The translations under genes and the position numbers were made by a program. A stretch of 34,955 nucleotides of DNA. Source: Candidatus Parcubacteria bacterium (GTDB taxonomy: Bacteria > Patescibacteriota > Saccharimonadia > Saccharimonadales > 2-12-FULL-41-12). Positions 5,976-14,524 of the stretch are shown here, in pieces. The stretch is from assembly GCA_019347895.1 (NCBI GenBank), contig JAHWKM010000013.1, positions 1-34,955 on the forward strand. The letters are read 5' to 3'. Each line of letters begins with the position of its first letter. Positions within the stretch are counted from its first letter, which is position 1. Below the pieces are notes generated by a model that saw only the letters and a list, made by a program, of their open reading frames with translations, made no database searches and was not told where the DNA came from.

Positions 5976-8102
5976 GTGAGTACTATTAACCCTTATGGAA
6001 AAGACATAGTTAGCGTATCGACAGATTTTTGCGGAAAAAAATTAACCCTGGAGACCGGCAGAGTCGGCTTCCGATCAACTTCATCCGTAATGGTTCGCTA
6101 CGGCGACACGGTAGTTTTAGGCACGGCTATGGTCGGCCAAAAAACGCTGAAGGATTTTGACTATTTTCCGCTGAGTATTGAATATGAAGAAAAAATGTAT
6201 GCTGCCGGCAAGATCAGCGGCAGCCGGTTTATAAAAAGAGAGGGTCGGCCTAGCGACGACGCCGTGTTGATCGGCCGGATCATTGACCGGCCGATACGTC
6301 CGCTATGGCCAAAAGGTTACCGTCATGAAGTTCAAGGGGTTGCTACCGTCTTGAGCATGGATCCGGAGTTCCGCCCTGACATGATAGCCATGATAGCTAT
6401 GAGCACGGCTTTTATGCTGACCGGCGCGCCGTTTGAGGGTCCGGTGGCCGGACTGCGGTTAGCTATAACCGAAGACGGCCCCAAGGCTTTTGCTACCAAT
6501 GAAGAACTTAACAAGGGCAAACTAGACATAGTTGTCGCCGGCACCGAGTCGGGCGTCATGATGGTTGAAGCCGGCGCAAACGAAGCCACAGAGGAAGAGA
6601 TAGTATCCACGCTGGAATACGCCCAGGAGCAAATCCAGCCGGCTATTAAACTTCAGCAGGAACTAGTGGCCAAAATGAATGTAGCTCAACAAGAATACAA
6701 TCTGATATTTCCCGATGAAGACATCCAAGCAAAAGTTGAAACCTGGCTTGAAGGCAAATTGGGCGAAGGCTTGCGGGCGCCGTACCCGGAACGCAACGAA
6801 ATGGTCCGAGAAATGCGCCTGGCCATGGAAGAAGAATTCAAAAGCCAGCTGGGCGAGGAGGAATTCGAGCCGGTAAGGCGCGAATACGATGACGCCTTTA
6901 CCCTGGCGCTGCATAAAGACGTCCGAAAAGAAATTATTGAGCAAAACGTGCGTCCTGACGGCCGCAAATTCGATGAGATCCGTCAGCTTTCCAGCGAAGT
7001 AAGCTTGCTTCCAAGAGCCCACGGATCAAGCTTATTCACCAGAGGCGTAACGCAAGCCCTGAATGTGGTCACTCTGGCACCGCTTAGTTACGCTCAAATT
7101 GTCGACACCATGGAAAAGGAAACCGAACGCCGCTACCTTCATCACTACAATGCACCGGGCTATACGGTAGGCGAGATAAAGCGCATGATGGGTCCCGGCC
7201 GGCGCGAAATCGGCCATGGCTACTTGGCTGAGAGGGCACTTTTGCCGGTGATTCCAGACGAATCCGAATTCCCCTACACCATCCGCTCAGTAACAGAAAT
7301 AATGAGCCAAAATGGCAGCACTTCAATGGCCGCGGCTTGCTCCAGCTGTTTAGCGCTAATGGACGCCGGCGTGCCTCTGAAAGCTCCGGTTAGCGGCATT
7401 GCTATGGGATTGATACTTGACGGCGAGAAACCGCTTATTTTAAGTGATATTGCCGACGCAGAAGATTTTGCCGGCGATATGGATTTTAAGGTGACTGGAA
7501 CTGCCAGCGGCATTACGGCGCTTCAAATGGACATGAAAGTTCACGGACTGAAAGTTGATATTTTAAAACAAGCTTTGAGCCAAGCCAAAGACGGGCGCAA
7601 GCACATTCTAAAACACATGCTGGAAACGCTCGAACGGCCGCGGGCCGAGTTGAGCCAGTACGCTCCGCAAGTGGAAACTATCAAGATTAATCCCGATAAA
7701 ATCCGCGAAGTCATCGGCAAGGGAGGCGAAACAATCAACAAAATCATTGCCGAAACCGGCGCCGAAATAGACATCAAGGATGACGGCACAGTATTAATCG
7801 CCAGCCCGAACAAAAAAAGCATTGACGGCGCGATACAATTTATCCAAACCATTACCGCCGAACCCGAAGTCGGCAAGATTTATAAAAACTGCCGGGTTGT
7901 CAGCGTGCTAGACTTTGGCGCGTTTGTAGAAATCATGCCAGGCAAAGAAGGGCTGGTGCACGTATCGGAGCTTAGCGACCGGCGAGTTGAAAAACCCGGC
8001 GATGTCGTCAATGAAGGCGACCGGGTAGATGTAAAATTACTTTCCATTGATGACAGGGACCGTCTACAATTAAGTATGAAAGCGGTTAAAAAAGAAGGTT
8101 AA
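5976..8102 (+). CDS. pnp: Polyribonucleotide nucleotidyltransferase (PNPase)
   Basis: Phosphorolytic 3'-5' exoribonuclease of mRNA decay, a homotrimeric ring. 708 residues, full family length. Order: first RNase PH-like domain (GRVGFRSTSSVMVRYGDTVV), an all-alpha linker, second RNase PH domain with SLLPRAHGSSLFTRGVTQAL and IMSQNGSTSMAAACSSCLAL, then a KH domain (DKIREVIGKGGETINKI, about residue 570) and an S1 domain (VVSVLDFGAFVEIMPGKEGL, about residue 640). Active-site Asp residues of the second PH domain lie in DIADAEDFAGDMDFKVTG. The GTG start at 5976 gives the usual N-terminus and has AAGG a few bases upstream. It lies two genes upstream of RNase J. Confidence 0.98.
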   Translation: MSTINPYGKDIVSVSTDFCGKKLTLETGRVGFRSTSSVMVRYGDTVVLGTAMVGQKTLKDFDYFPLSIEYEEKMYAAGKISGSRFIKREGRPSDDAVLIGRIIDRPIRPLWPKGYRHEVQGVATVLSMDPEFRPDMIAMIAMSTAFMLTGAPFEGPVAGLRLAITEDGPKAFATNEELNKGKLDIVVAGTESGVMMVEAGANEATEEEIVSTLEYAQEQIQPAIKLQQELVAKMNVAQQEYNLIFPDEDIQAKVETWLEGKLGEGLRAPYPERNEMVREMRLAMEEEFKSQLGEEEFEPVRREYDDAFTLALHKDVRKEIIEQNVRPDGRKFDEIRQLSSEVSLLPRAHGSSLFTRGVTQALNVVTLAPLSYAQIVDTMEKETERRYLHHYNAPGYTVGEIKRMMGPGRREIGHGYLAERALLPVIPDESEFPYTIRSVTEIMSQNGSTSMAAACSSCLALMDAGVPLKAPVSGIAMGLILDGEKPLILSDIADAEDFAGDMDFKVTGTASGITALQMDMKVHGLKVDILKQALSQAKDGRKHILKHMLETLERPRAELSQYAPQVETIKINPDKIREVIGKGGETINKIIAETGAEIDIKDDGTVLIASPNKKSIDGAIQFIQTITAEPEVGKIYKNCRVVSVLDFGAFVEIMPGKEGLVHVSELSDRRVEKPGDVVNEGDRVDVKLLSIDDRDRLQLSMKAVKKEG

Positions 8103-8106
8103 AGCT

Positions 8107-8337
8107 ATGACAGGCCGCATTAGTCAGATCGATAATTACCACCAAACTAAAAAAGGCAAGCTGGTGTTCGGCGCGGCCGAGCTGTTAGTCGCCTACCTTA
8201 TAATTTCCAGGGCAATTGACACCGGCAGCCTCTGGCAATACGGATTAGCTCTATTATTTTTTATCGGCGGCGCCAACAACCTAGCCAAGGCTGCTTTAGG
8301 CAGTAATAAAACTTATGTCAAATCCAAAAAAAGATAG
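8107..8337 (+). CDS. Small two-helix membrane protein, unknown
   Basis: 76 residues with two predicted membrane helices: about 18-37 (KLVFGAAELLVAYLIISRAI) and 42-62 (SLWQYGLALLFFIGGANNLA), and basic ends (NKTYVKSKKR). No known family recognised. It begins 4 nt after the pnp stop and its last 23 nt overlap the uracil-DNA glycosylase gene, so it is translated from the same message as pnp. Confidence 0.7.
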   Translation: MTGRISQIDNYHQTKKGKLVFGAAELLVAYLIISRAIDTGSLWQYGLALLFFIGGANNLAKAALGSNKTYVKSKKR

Positions 8338-8920
8338 TCTTGCCCAGATAAAGGCAGATATTGTAACCCAAAATATCTGCCCCGATTTGGCCGAGGCGGC
8401 CACGAACCTTGTCATGGGTTGCGGTAACGAAAGTGCCGACATAGTTTTTATAGGAGAGGCACCGGGCAAGAATGAAGACTTGCAGGGCGAGCCGTTCGTG
8501 GGAACAGCCGGTAAATTTTTAAACGAAATGCTGGCTGGTGTCGGGCTAAAAAGAGACGACGTCTATATAACCAATATCGTCAAATACCGTCCGCCGAACA
8601 ATCGCGACCCGCTGCCCGCGGAAAAAAAGGCATTTTGGCCGTTTTTGATCCGCCAGCTTCGGATTATCAGGCCAAAAATCATAGCCACGTTGGGCCGGCA
8701 CAGCATGGAATATTTCCTGCCGGGACGGAGCATAACAGTGATTCACGGCCAGCCAAAAAGGATTAAATTCAACCATAGTAGCGAGCAAAATAGTCTCGAG
8801 TCCGTAATTATCCTGCCCTTATATCATCCTGCGGCGGCCTTGTATAACGGTGATCTGCGGACAACATTGATAGAAGACTTTCAAACCATACCAAACATAA
8901 TCAAATCATTAGAAAAGTAA
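8315..8920 (+). CDS. Uracil-DNA glycosylase family 4-like, lacking most Fe-S ligands
   Basis: Base-excision-repair enzyme removing uracil from DNA. 201 residues. Motif A is GEAPGKNEDLQGEPFVGTAG (47-66), as in family 4; then DDVYITNIVKYRPPNNRDPL, PKIIATLGRHS, and the C-terminal HPAA motif in LYHPAAALYNGDLR. Family 4 enzymes hold a 4Fe-4S cluster by four Cys: an N-terminal CxxC, then KCRPP and a fourth exactly 16 residues later. Here only C22 of the first pair remains (the partner position is Gln19), the third is Tyr91, and the fourth is Phe107. Cluster binding is therefore unlikely, though the catalytic motifs look intact. The start overlaps the previous gene by 23 nt. Confidence 0.85.
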   Translation: MSNPKKDSLAQIKADIVTQNICPDLAEAATNLVMGCGNESADIVFIGEAPGKNEDLQGEPFVGTAGKFLNEMLAGVGLKRDDVYITNIVKYRPPNNRDPLPAEKKAFWPFLIRQLRIIRPKIIATLGRHSMEYFLPGRSITVIHGQPKRIKFNHSSEQNSLESVIILPLYHPAAALYNGDLRTTLIEDFQTIPNIIKSLEK

Positions 8921-8936
8921 AGGAATAACAATTTAA

Positions 8937-10961
8937 ATGAATCAGAATAATAATCAGCCAAAAAAACCAAAAAGAGATAATAATACTAAATCCGGCTCGT
9001 CCCGCTCGCCAAGCCGCGGCGCCGCTATCCGGGCTCACAAAAGAGTTAATGAGGACGCGCACCGGATTTCCAGCCAGTGGCAGAACGCAAAAGTGGAGCC
9101 GGCCGGACAAAATCAGCCGCGGGCCAACTTTATTGACGACAGCCCCAGGCTAAAATTCGTGGGACTAGGCGGCATGGACAGCGGCGGTTCAAAAAACACC
9201 TTGTTGCTTGAGTATAAAAACGACGCGATTATCATGGATTGCGGCAGCGACCTGGGAGTTGATCTGCCGGGTATAAACTACGGCATCGCCGATACGTCTT
9301 ACCTGGAAAGTATTAAACACAAAATTAAGGGCTACGTTATAACCCACGGGCACTTAGACCATATTGGCGGACTGCCGCATATTTTGCCTAAGTTCCCGGC
9401 GCCGATTTACGGCAGCCGGTTTACTATTGGCCGAGTAGAGGAAATATTTGAAAATTTCGGCCTGCCGATGCCTGACGGTTTTGAACTAAAAACTGTGATA
9501 ATGAATGAAAAAACGCATGAGAAGTTAAAGCTCGGTGAATTTTTTGTCGAACTGGTAGGTGTTACGCACGCCATACCGGGCAGCACGGCTATTGCGGTGG
9601 ATACTCCAGTGGGTCGCGTAATTAACACCGGCGACTTCCGCTTAGACCAAAACCCTCTGGACCACGAAAAAACCGACACCGAGCGGCTAATAGAGCTAGG
9701 CCGTGAAGGTGTTTTAGCGCTTCTCAGTGAGAGCACTACTACAGACCGTCCGGGACGCACGCCCAGCGAGTCCAGTATAGAACCAAGCTTCGTGGATATA
9801 ATGAACCAGGCGCCGGGCCGGATTTTTGTGGCAATATTCTCGACCAACGTAAATCGGATCCAGATGATAGTAAATGCCGCCGTCAGGCATAACCGTAAAA
9901 TCGCCCTTGATGGGCGCAGTATGATTTCCACGCTGGAAATGGCGGTTAGAAACGGCTTTATGAAAATTCCCAAAGGCACCTTCGTGCCGATTGCCAGCGT
10001 GCCAAACCTCAAGGACCAAGAAGTAGTCGTGGTCTGTACAGGCGGCCAAGGCGAACCGAATTCAGCGCTGCAGCGCATGGCTGTCGGCGAGCACAAGCAT
10101 GTCAAGTTAAAAAGCGAAGACACGGTAATTTTATCCAGTACCCCGATACCGTACACCGGCAATGACGCACTGGTACGTAAAATGGTAGATAATTTATTCA
10201 AAGGCGGCGTGCATGTTTTTCGCCATGAAAGCCGGGAAGCCGACCAGTGCGGTCCGCTGCACGTTTCGGGACACGGCAGCCAGGATGAATACGGCGAGAT
10301 GATAGACATGGTCAAGCCGAAATTCTTCGTGCCGATTTACGGTGACTATACGGCCAAGAAATATCATATAGAACTAGCGGTCGGCCACGGTATAGCCAGG
10401 AAAGACTGCCTAAATGTCAGCAACGGCGATGTTATCAGCTTTACCAAAAATACCATGGAGGCCAGCGAGAAAGTCCCAAACGGCACAATTTTGGTTGACC
10501 AGACCGGCGCCATCGTCAGCAACGTAGTCGTAAAAGACCGCCTGATGCTTAGCAATGAAGGCTTGGTAGTATTTATTTTAACTATCGATAAAAAAACCAG
10601 CCAGCTCATGACCAGCCCGGATATTATCAGCCGCGGATTCATATACATGAAAGACGAAGAGGAATTGATGAATGAATTTAGAATTGAGCTAAAGCGAGCG
10701 GTAGCCCAACGATTCAAGCGGATTGATCTGGACAGGTTCAAGCTGGAAATTAAAGAGCACATCACCCACTTCTTATACGAAAAAACCGGCCGCAGCCCGA
10801 TAGTCATTCCGGTGGTTAACATCATTGGCCAAAAACAAAATTCCGGCAAAAAAGATCAGGCCAAACCGCAGTCAAGCCCAGCCCAGCAGGCCGAAGATAT
10901 GCAAAAACGCTTCGCGGAAATGCGCTCAAGGCTTCTCAACCAAGACGCCCGCACCGATTAG
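8937..10961 (+). CDS. rnj: Ribonuclease J (metallo-beta-lactamase nuclease)
   Basis: Endoribonuclease and 5'-3' exoribonuclease for mRNA decay and rRNA maturation. 674 residues. An N-terminal basic, Asn/Ser-rich extension of about 65 residues precedes the core, which starts KFVGLGGMDSGGSKNTLLLE. Metal-binding motif HGHLDHIGG lies near residue 136, followed by VTHAIPGSTAIAVDTPVGRV, NTGDFRLDQNP, the beta-CASP segment with CTGGQGEPNSALQRM, and HVSGHGSQDEY. The C-terminal domain ends in a short Gln/Lys-rich tail. It has a good ribosome binding site (AAAGGAATAACAATTTAA before the ATG). Together with pnp it forms a small RNA-decay cluster. Confidence 0.97.
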   Translation: MNQNNNQPKKPKRDNNTKSGSSRSPSRGAAIRAHKRVNEDAHRISSQWQNAKVEPAGQNQPRANFIDDSPRLKFVGLGGMDSGGSKNTLLLEYKNDAIIMDCGSDLGVDLPGINYGIADTSYLESIKHKIKGYVITHGHLDHIGGLPHILPKFPAPIYGSRFTIGRVEEIFENFGLPMPDGFELKTVIMNEKTHEKLKLGEFFVELVGVTHAIPGSTAIAVDTPVGRVINTGDFRLDQNPLDHEKTDTERLIELGREGVLALLSESTTTDRPGRTPSESSIEPSFVDIMNQAPGRIFVAIFSTNVNRIQMIVNAAVRHNRKIALDGRSMISTLEMAVRNGFMKIPKGTFVPIASVPNLKDQEVVVVCTGGQGEPNSALQRMAVGEHKHVKLKSEDTVILSSTPIPYTGNDALVRKMVDNLFKGGVHVFRHESREADQCGPLHVSGHGSQDEYGEMIDMVKPKFFVPIYGDYTAKKYHIELAVGHGIARKDCLNVSNGDVISFTKNTMEASEKVPNGTILVDQTGAIVSNVVVKDRLMLSNEGLVVFILTIDKKTSQLMTSPDIISRGFIYMKDEEELMNEFRIELKRAVAQRFKRIDLDRFKLEIKEHITHFLYEKTGRSPIVIPVVNIIGQKQNSGKKDQAKPQSSPAQQAEDMQKRFAEMRSRLLNQDARTD

Positions 10962-11004
10962 CGCAGGTCGAAGAATTTACGGCAAAAACCGGAGTAATTT
11001 TAAT

Positions 11005-11033
11005 TTGACAGGTGTGGTAAAATTTGCTATAAT
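11005..11033 (+). promoter_or_regulatory. Consensus promoter of ftsK
   Basis: Perfect TTGACA (11005-11010), 17 nt, perfect TATAAT (11028-11033), with TGC just before the -10 (extended -10). Transcription would start near 11040, giving a ~43-nt leader. A second box, TACAAT (11064-11069), lies 13 nt before the ATG. Confidence 0.8.
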
Positions 11034-11082
11034 TTACTTATAGTATAACAGTAGTGAAAATGCTACAATAGACGCTTAATAT

Positions 11083-13275
11083 ATGGCTAAAAAGAAAAAA
11101 AGACGATCAACTAAAAAACAAAAACCTGAAGACAAAAAACAATCTTCCGGTTTTTGGCAGCTTAGCGGCGCGGTCTTGCTGTTTGTGCTGGCCTTTTTTA
11201 TCTTCTTAGGCGGATTCGGTACTGGCGGAACATTTCCGACGGCTAGCTTCCGCTGGGTTTATGAGGCATTAGGCTGGCCTGCCTATCTGGCACCGCTGGC
11301 ATTAATATATTTTGGAGTCCATAAATTCAAGAGTGAGGATCGCAGGATACCCCTGGCTAATTTTTTAGCTATGCTTGGCTTCATTCTATCTTTATCCGTC
11401 ATGCTTCACACCGTGTTCGTTAGAAAATCCGCCACTGAAAATGTCGGGGGGCACGGCGGCTACGTCGGCGAAGTCGTCGGCAACGCTTTCTTGCTGGCGC
11501 TGGATAAGATCCCGGCCAGCTTAATGTTCGGCGTTATAGCGGTATTAGCTTTCTTTTTTGCTTTCGGTATCTCACCCAAGGTGATAGCAAAATTATTTAA
11601 AGGCAAAGAAAAGCCAAAAGACACCGATCTTGAGGCTCTAAAAGCTCAGGGCGAACAAAAACTTAAGCTAAATGAGGGCGTACCCACGGAACACAGTACA
11701 GAGACAGCGGAGCCGAAACCCCGTCTCAGCAGCTTTAAAAATACCGTTAAAGACCTGGGAGACTCAGGAAAACATGAAGCCTTGACGGTCGCCAGCGATG
11801 AAAATTGGCAATTTCCGCCGCTTGATTTGCTGGACCAGCGCCAGGATAAGGCGGATGCCGGCGACATCCAAGCCAACGCCGACACCATACGCGAAACACT
11901 GGCTAATTTTAAGTTCAATGTAGAAATGGAGGGCGCCAATGTCGGACCCAGGGTTACCCAATACACTTTGCGGCCTCCAACAGGCGTAAAGCTAACCCGT
12001 ATAACTGCCCTGGATAACAATTTGGCGCTTGATTTAGCGGCCCATTCTATCAGAATTGAAGCGCCGATTCCCGGGAAGCGCCTGGTTGGCGTGGAGGTAC
12101 CTAATCTAAAACAAGCCACAGTTCGAATCAGCAGCGTCCTTAGCGCCAATGAATGGAAAAATAATCACAGTCCGCTAGGTTTTGTTATCGGAAAGGACAT
12201 TGCTGGCGCTCCGATTGTCGGTGATCTGACCAATATGCCCCATCTTTTAGTGGCTGGTCAAACCGGCTCCGGTAAATCGGTAATGATAAATACGATTCTT
12301 ACCAGCTTGCTATACCGCAATAGCCCGTCTGATCTAAAATTAATTTTAGTCGATCCCAAGCAAGTAGAATTAACTCCCTACGATGAGTTACCGCACCTTT
12401 TGGCGCCGGTGATCCACGAGCCGGAGAAATGCATAAGTGCCCTCAAGTGGGCTGTGGCAGAGATGGAGCGCCGCTTGCGTACTATGGCTGGCGTTGGTAA
12501 GCGCAACATTGCCGAATACAACAGCTTGAAAAACGAAGACAGCATGCCCTATATTGTGATCGTTATCGACGAGCTGTCCGACCTTATGATGATGGCTGCC
12601 CGCGATGTAGAAGCCTTGGTGGTGCGGATTGCCCAAAAGGCGCGCGCAGCCGGCATCCACCTTATTTTGGCTACTCAGCGGCCAAGCGTCGACGTCATCA
12701 CCGGCCTTATAAAAGCTAATGTTCCGGCTCGGGTGGCTTTCACCACTACTTCGCAGGTTGACTCTAAAACAATTATTGACGGAGTTGGCGCCGAAAAGCT
12801 TTTAGGCCAAGGAGACATGCTGCTTTATACCTCAAATATGCCCAAGCCTAAACGAGTTCAAGCCGCTTTCATATCCGACAAAGAAACTGCCAAGGTCAAC
12901 GATTTTATACGGCAGCAGAGGGCACCGCAATATGACGAAGATGTTATCAGCCAGCCGGTACAAATCGGCCGGGGCGGCGTAGTGTCTGAAATGAGTTCCA
13001 GCGACATTGATGATGATCTGTGGCGCGACGCCGTACAGGTCGTAATAGAAGGAGGCAAGGCCTCAACCAGCTTATTGCAAAGGCGCCTGCGGGTCGGCTA
13101 TGCCCGCGCCGCGCGCTTAATTGAAACTATGGAAGAACAAGGAATAGTTAGCGCTGCCTCCGGCTCAAAACCGCGCGAAGTATTAATCAGCAGCCTAAGC
13201 GAAATTGAGGGCAACGTGCAGCCCGAAGGCGACGTATATGACGATATGCCCGACGAAGAAAACACCCAAAGCTAG
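11083..13275 (+). CDS. ftsK: DNA translocase FtsK/SpoIIIE
   Basis: ATP-driven, membrane-anchored DNA pump that clears the chromosome from the division septum. 730 residues. A Lys-rich N-terminus is followed by about four membrane helices within residues 25-165, a linker of about 90 residues, the alpha/beta motor domain, and a C-terminal winged-helix gamma domain (SLLQRRLRVGYARAARLIETM). Walker A is AGQTGSGKSV (about residue 390); LILVDPKQVELTPYDELPHL and the Walker B region VIVIDELSDLMM follow, then HLILATQRPSVDVITGLIKA. The linker is much shorter than in Escherichia coli FtsK. It is driven by its own consensus promoter. Confidence 0.97.
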   Translation: MAKKKKRRSTKKQKPEDKKQSSGFWQLSGAVLLFVLAFFIFLGGFGTGGTFPTASFRWVYEALGWPAYLAPLALIYFGVHKFKSEDRRIPLANFLAMLGFILSLSVMLHTVFVRKSATENVGGHGGYVGEVVGNAFLLALDKIPASLMFGVIAVLAFFFAFGISPKVIAKLFKGKEKPKDTDLEALKAQGEQKLKLNEGVPTEHSTETAEPKPRLSSFKNTVKDLGDSGKHEALTVASDENWQFPPLDLLDQRQDKADAGDIQANADTIRETLANFKFNVEMEGANVGPRVTQYTLRPPTGVKLTRITALDNNLALDLAAHSIRIEAPIPGKRLVGVEVPNLKQATVRISSVLSANEWKNNHSPLGFVIGKDIAGAPIVGDLTNMPHLLVAGQTGSGKSVMINTILTSLLYRNSPSDLKLILVDPKQVELTPYDELPHLLAPVIHEPEKCISALKWAVAEMERRLRTMAGVGKRNIAEYNSLKNEDSMPYIVIVIDELSDLMMMAARDVEALVVRIAQKARAAGIHLILATQRPSVDVITGLIKANVPARVAFTTTSQVDSKTIIDGVGAEKLLGQGDMLLYTSNMPKPKRVQAAFISDKETAKVNDFIRQQRAPQYDEDVISQPVQIGRGGVVSEMSSSDIDDDLWRDAVQVVIEGGKASTSLLQRRLRVGYARAARLIETMEEQGIVSAASGSKPREVLISSLSEIEGNVQPEGDVYDDMPDEENTQS

Positions 13276-13287
13276 ACGACCGTATAC

Positions 13288-13336
13288 TGAACCACCCCGC
13301 CCTTTCTCCACTCTAGGCACTGCGAAGGGTGGTTCA
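13288..13336 (+). other. Large stem-loop after ftsK
   Basis: TGAACCACCC (13288-13297) pairs perfectly with GGGTGGTTCA (13327-13336), a 10-bp stem around a 29-nt loop. There is no U-tract, so it is a poor intrinsic terminator. The loop ends in GGCACTGCGAAG, which resembles a shortened form of the GGCACTCAAGTGCGAAG word of the other hairpin elements; it may be a decayed copy. Confidence 0.4.
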
Positions 13337-13347
13337 GAGCGCAATAC

Positions 13348-13426
13348 TTGACTGCGGTTAACAGATATATTACAGTTAAAACCCTTAGTAACAAATTCAG
13401 GTTACTGCTCTATAGCGGGTAGCCCG
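13348..13426 (+). promoter_or_regulatory. rpsF operon promoter and structured leader
   Basis: TTGACT (13348-13353), 17 nt, TACAGT (13371-13376) is a plausible promoter. The leader then folds into AGTAAC (13387-13392) with GTTACT (13401-13406), and CGGG (13416-13419) with CCCG (13423-13426). Many bacteria regulate rpsF-rpsR with an S6:S18-binding leader that shows a CCG; the CCCGATGACC segment here could fit, but I cannot confirm the fold. Confidence 0.4.
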
Positions 13427-13452
13427 ATGACCAAAGGAAGGAGTTATAAAAT

Positions 13453-13488
13453 ATGACTAGCCGAATTATGGTGTGCAGGCCAGAATGA
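13453..13488 (+). CDS. 11-residue leader peptide coupled to rpsF
   Basis: The best Shine-Dalgarno of the region (AAGGAAGGAG) lies just upstream of the ATG at 13453, not of rpsF. This ATG encodes only MTSRIMVCRPE. Its TGA stop overlaps the rpsF ATG (13485) as ATGA. Ribosomes loaded here would restart on rpsF, making the short peptide a coupling device. The alternative is that rpsF starts at a GTG slightly upstream (13473). Confidence 0.5.
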   Translation: MTSRIMVCRPE

Positions 13489-13862
13489 ATCAGTATGAGA
13501 TAGCGGTGCTATTCGACCCGGGCCTGGAAGTCGATCTTAGCAAGTCGACAGCTAAGCTTGAGAAGATAGTAACCGACAATAAAGGCAAAATTGTAAAAAG
13601 CGACAACTGGGGCAAGCGCAAGCTGGCTTATCAAATTGACAAGCATGAGTATGCACTGTATGTTTTTTATACAGTTGAGTTGCCGGCACAAAGCGTAGCA
13701 AAAGTCGACACGACACTAAATATTACCGACGAAGTTATCCGGCATTTGATTACCCGGCCGGACCTAAAGGCGATAGCCAAAGCCGAAGCTCAAAAAGCTG
13801 AGAAAGCCAAGAAAAATCTGGCCGGCGGCAGTGAACAAGATGACAGTGGCGAAGAACGATAA
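13485..13862 (+). CDS. rpsF: 30S ribosomal protein S6
   Basis: Small-subunit protein that pairs with S18 on the platform. 125 residues from the ATG at 13485, starting MNQYEIAVLFDPGL, the normal S6 beginning. Other marks are KIVKSDNWGKRKLAYQIDKH and YVFYTVELP-type strands, with an acidic/basic low-complexity tail. An upstream in-frame GTG (13473) would add only four residues; the ATG fits the family and the ATGA overlap with the leader peptide. First of an rpsF-ssb-rpsR operon, an order conserved across bacteria. Confidence 0.95.
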   Translation: MNQYEIAVLFDPGLEVDLSKSTAKLEKIVTDNKGKIVKSDNWGKRKLAYQIDKHEYALYVFYTVELPAQSVAKVDTTLNITDEVIRHLITRPDLKAIAKAEAQKAEKAKKNLAGGSEQDDSGEER

Positions 13863-13912
13863 AAAAGACTAACATTAGGTTGATGGAAACCAATTCTAAA
13901 AAGGAGAATTAG

Positions 13913-14383
13913 ATGGCTAAAGGATTTAATAGAGTCATATTGATGGGCAATCTAACCCGCGATCCGGAAACGCGCACTACTAATACCGGGCAAACCGTAA
14001 CGAATTTCGGCTTGGCAGTTAATAGAACATGGCGCGGAGCCGACGGCAACCAGCAAGAAAGCGTCAGCTATATCGATTGTGTAGCATGGGCAAAAACCGG
14101 CGAGGTCATAGCGCAGTACGTGGGAAAAGGCCGGCCGCTGCTGATCAGCGGCAGGCTGGAACAGCGCAGCTGGGAACAGGACGGACAAAAGCGCAGCAAG
14201 GTAGAGGTGGTCGTCGAAGATTTTAATTTCATCGATAGCCGCGGAGGCGCTTCAACGAATTCCGATAATTCTGAGGCGAAAAGCAGGAGTAACCCTGCCA
14301 AGCCAGCCGATAAAAAAGGTAATAAAGATACTACTATAGAGGATGTTGAGGAACCAATAAACTTAGACGACATCCCATTTTAG
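13913..14383 (+). CDS. ssb: Single-stranded DNA-binding protein
   Basis: Coats single-stranded DNA and recruits repair and replication partners. 156 residues: an OB fold (FNRVILMGNLTRDPETRTT, TNFGLAVNRTWRG, YIDCVAWAKTGEVIAQYVGK, GRPLLISGRLEQRSWEQDGQ), a short disordered linker, and the partner-binding acidic tip ending NLDDIPF. A strong AAAGGAG ribosome binding site precedes the ATG, whose first base follows a TAG that closes a 9-codon frame (13883-13912). Confidence 0.97.
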   Translation: MAKGFNRVILMGNLTRDPETRTTNTGQTVTNFGLAVNRTWRGADGNQQESVSYIDCVAWAKTGEVIAQYVGKGRPLLISGRLEQRSWEQDGQKRSKVEVVVEDFNFIDSRGGASTNSDNSEAKSRSNPAKPADKKGNKDTTIEDVEEPINLDDIPF

Positions 14384-14390
14384 GTAAAAA

Positions 14391-14513
14391 ATGAAATACG
14401 AAGCACGAAACCAGAAACAAGCACGAAACTTTCAAATCCGAAATGTTTCTAGTTTGAATATTTCTGATTTCTTTTGGATTTCTAAGTTTCTAATTTCGAA
14501 TTTGAACAACTAA
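14391..14513 (+). CDS. 40-aa reading frame filling the ssb-rpsR spacer
   Basis: The spacer is low complexity, built from GAAAC/AATCC words that form an imperfect inverted repeat. Yet one frame is fully open: it starts at the ATG 7 nt after the ssb stop and ends in TAA directly against the rpsR Shine-Dalgarno (AAAAGGAG). The peptide runs from [18 protein letters not shown] to [11 protein letters not shown]. An open frame this long could arise by chance (very roughly 15% per frame), but its borders match the spacer exactly, as in other spacers of this window. No function known. Confidence 0.35.
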   Translation: MKYEARNQKQARNFQIRNVSSLNISDFFWISKFLISNLNN

Positions 14514-14524
14514 AAGGAGTAATT

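Noticed and set aside
9407-10315. Long open frame on the minus strand inside RNase J
   Set aside because: It is the reverse-strand shadow of a well-conserved gene, with unnatural Ser/Thr/Leu-rich composition and no start signals.
13288-13336. Stem-loop after ftsK as an intrinsic terminator
   Set aside because: The loop is 29 nt and there is no U-tract after the stem.
14391-14513. Spacer between ssb and rpsR as a CRISPR-like or tandem repeat array
   Set aside because: Words vary in sequence and spacing, with no constant repeat unit or spacer.
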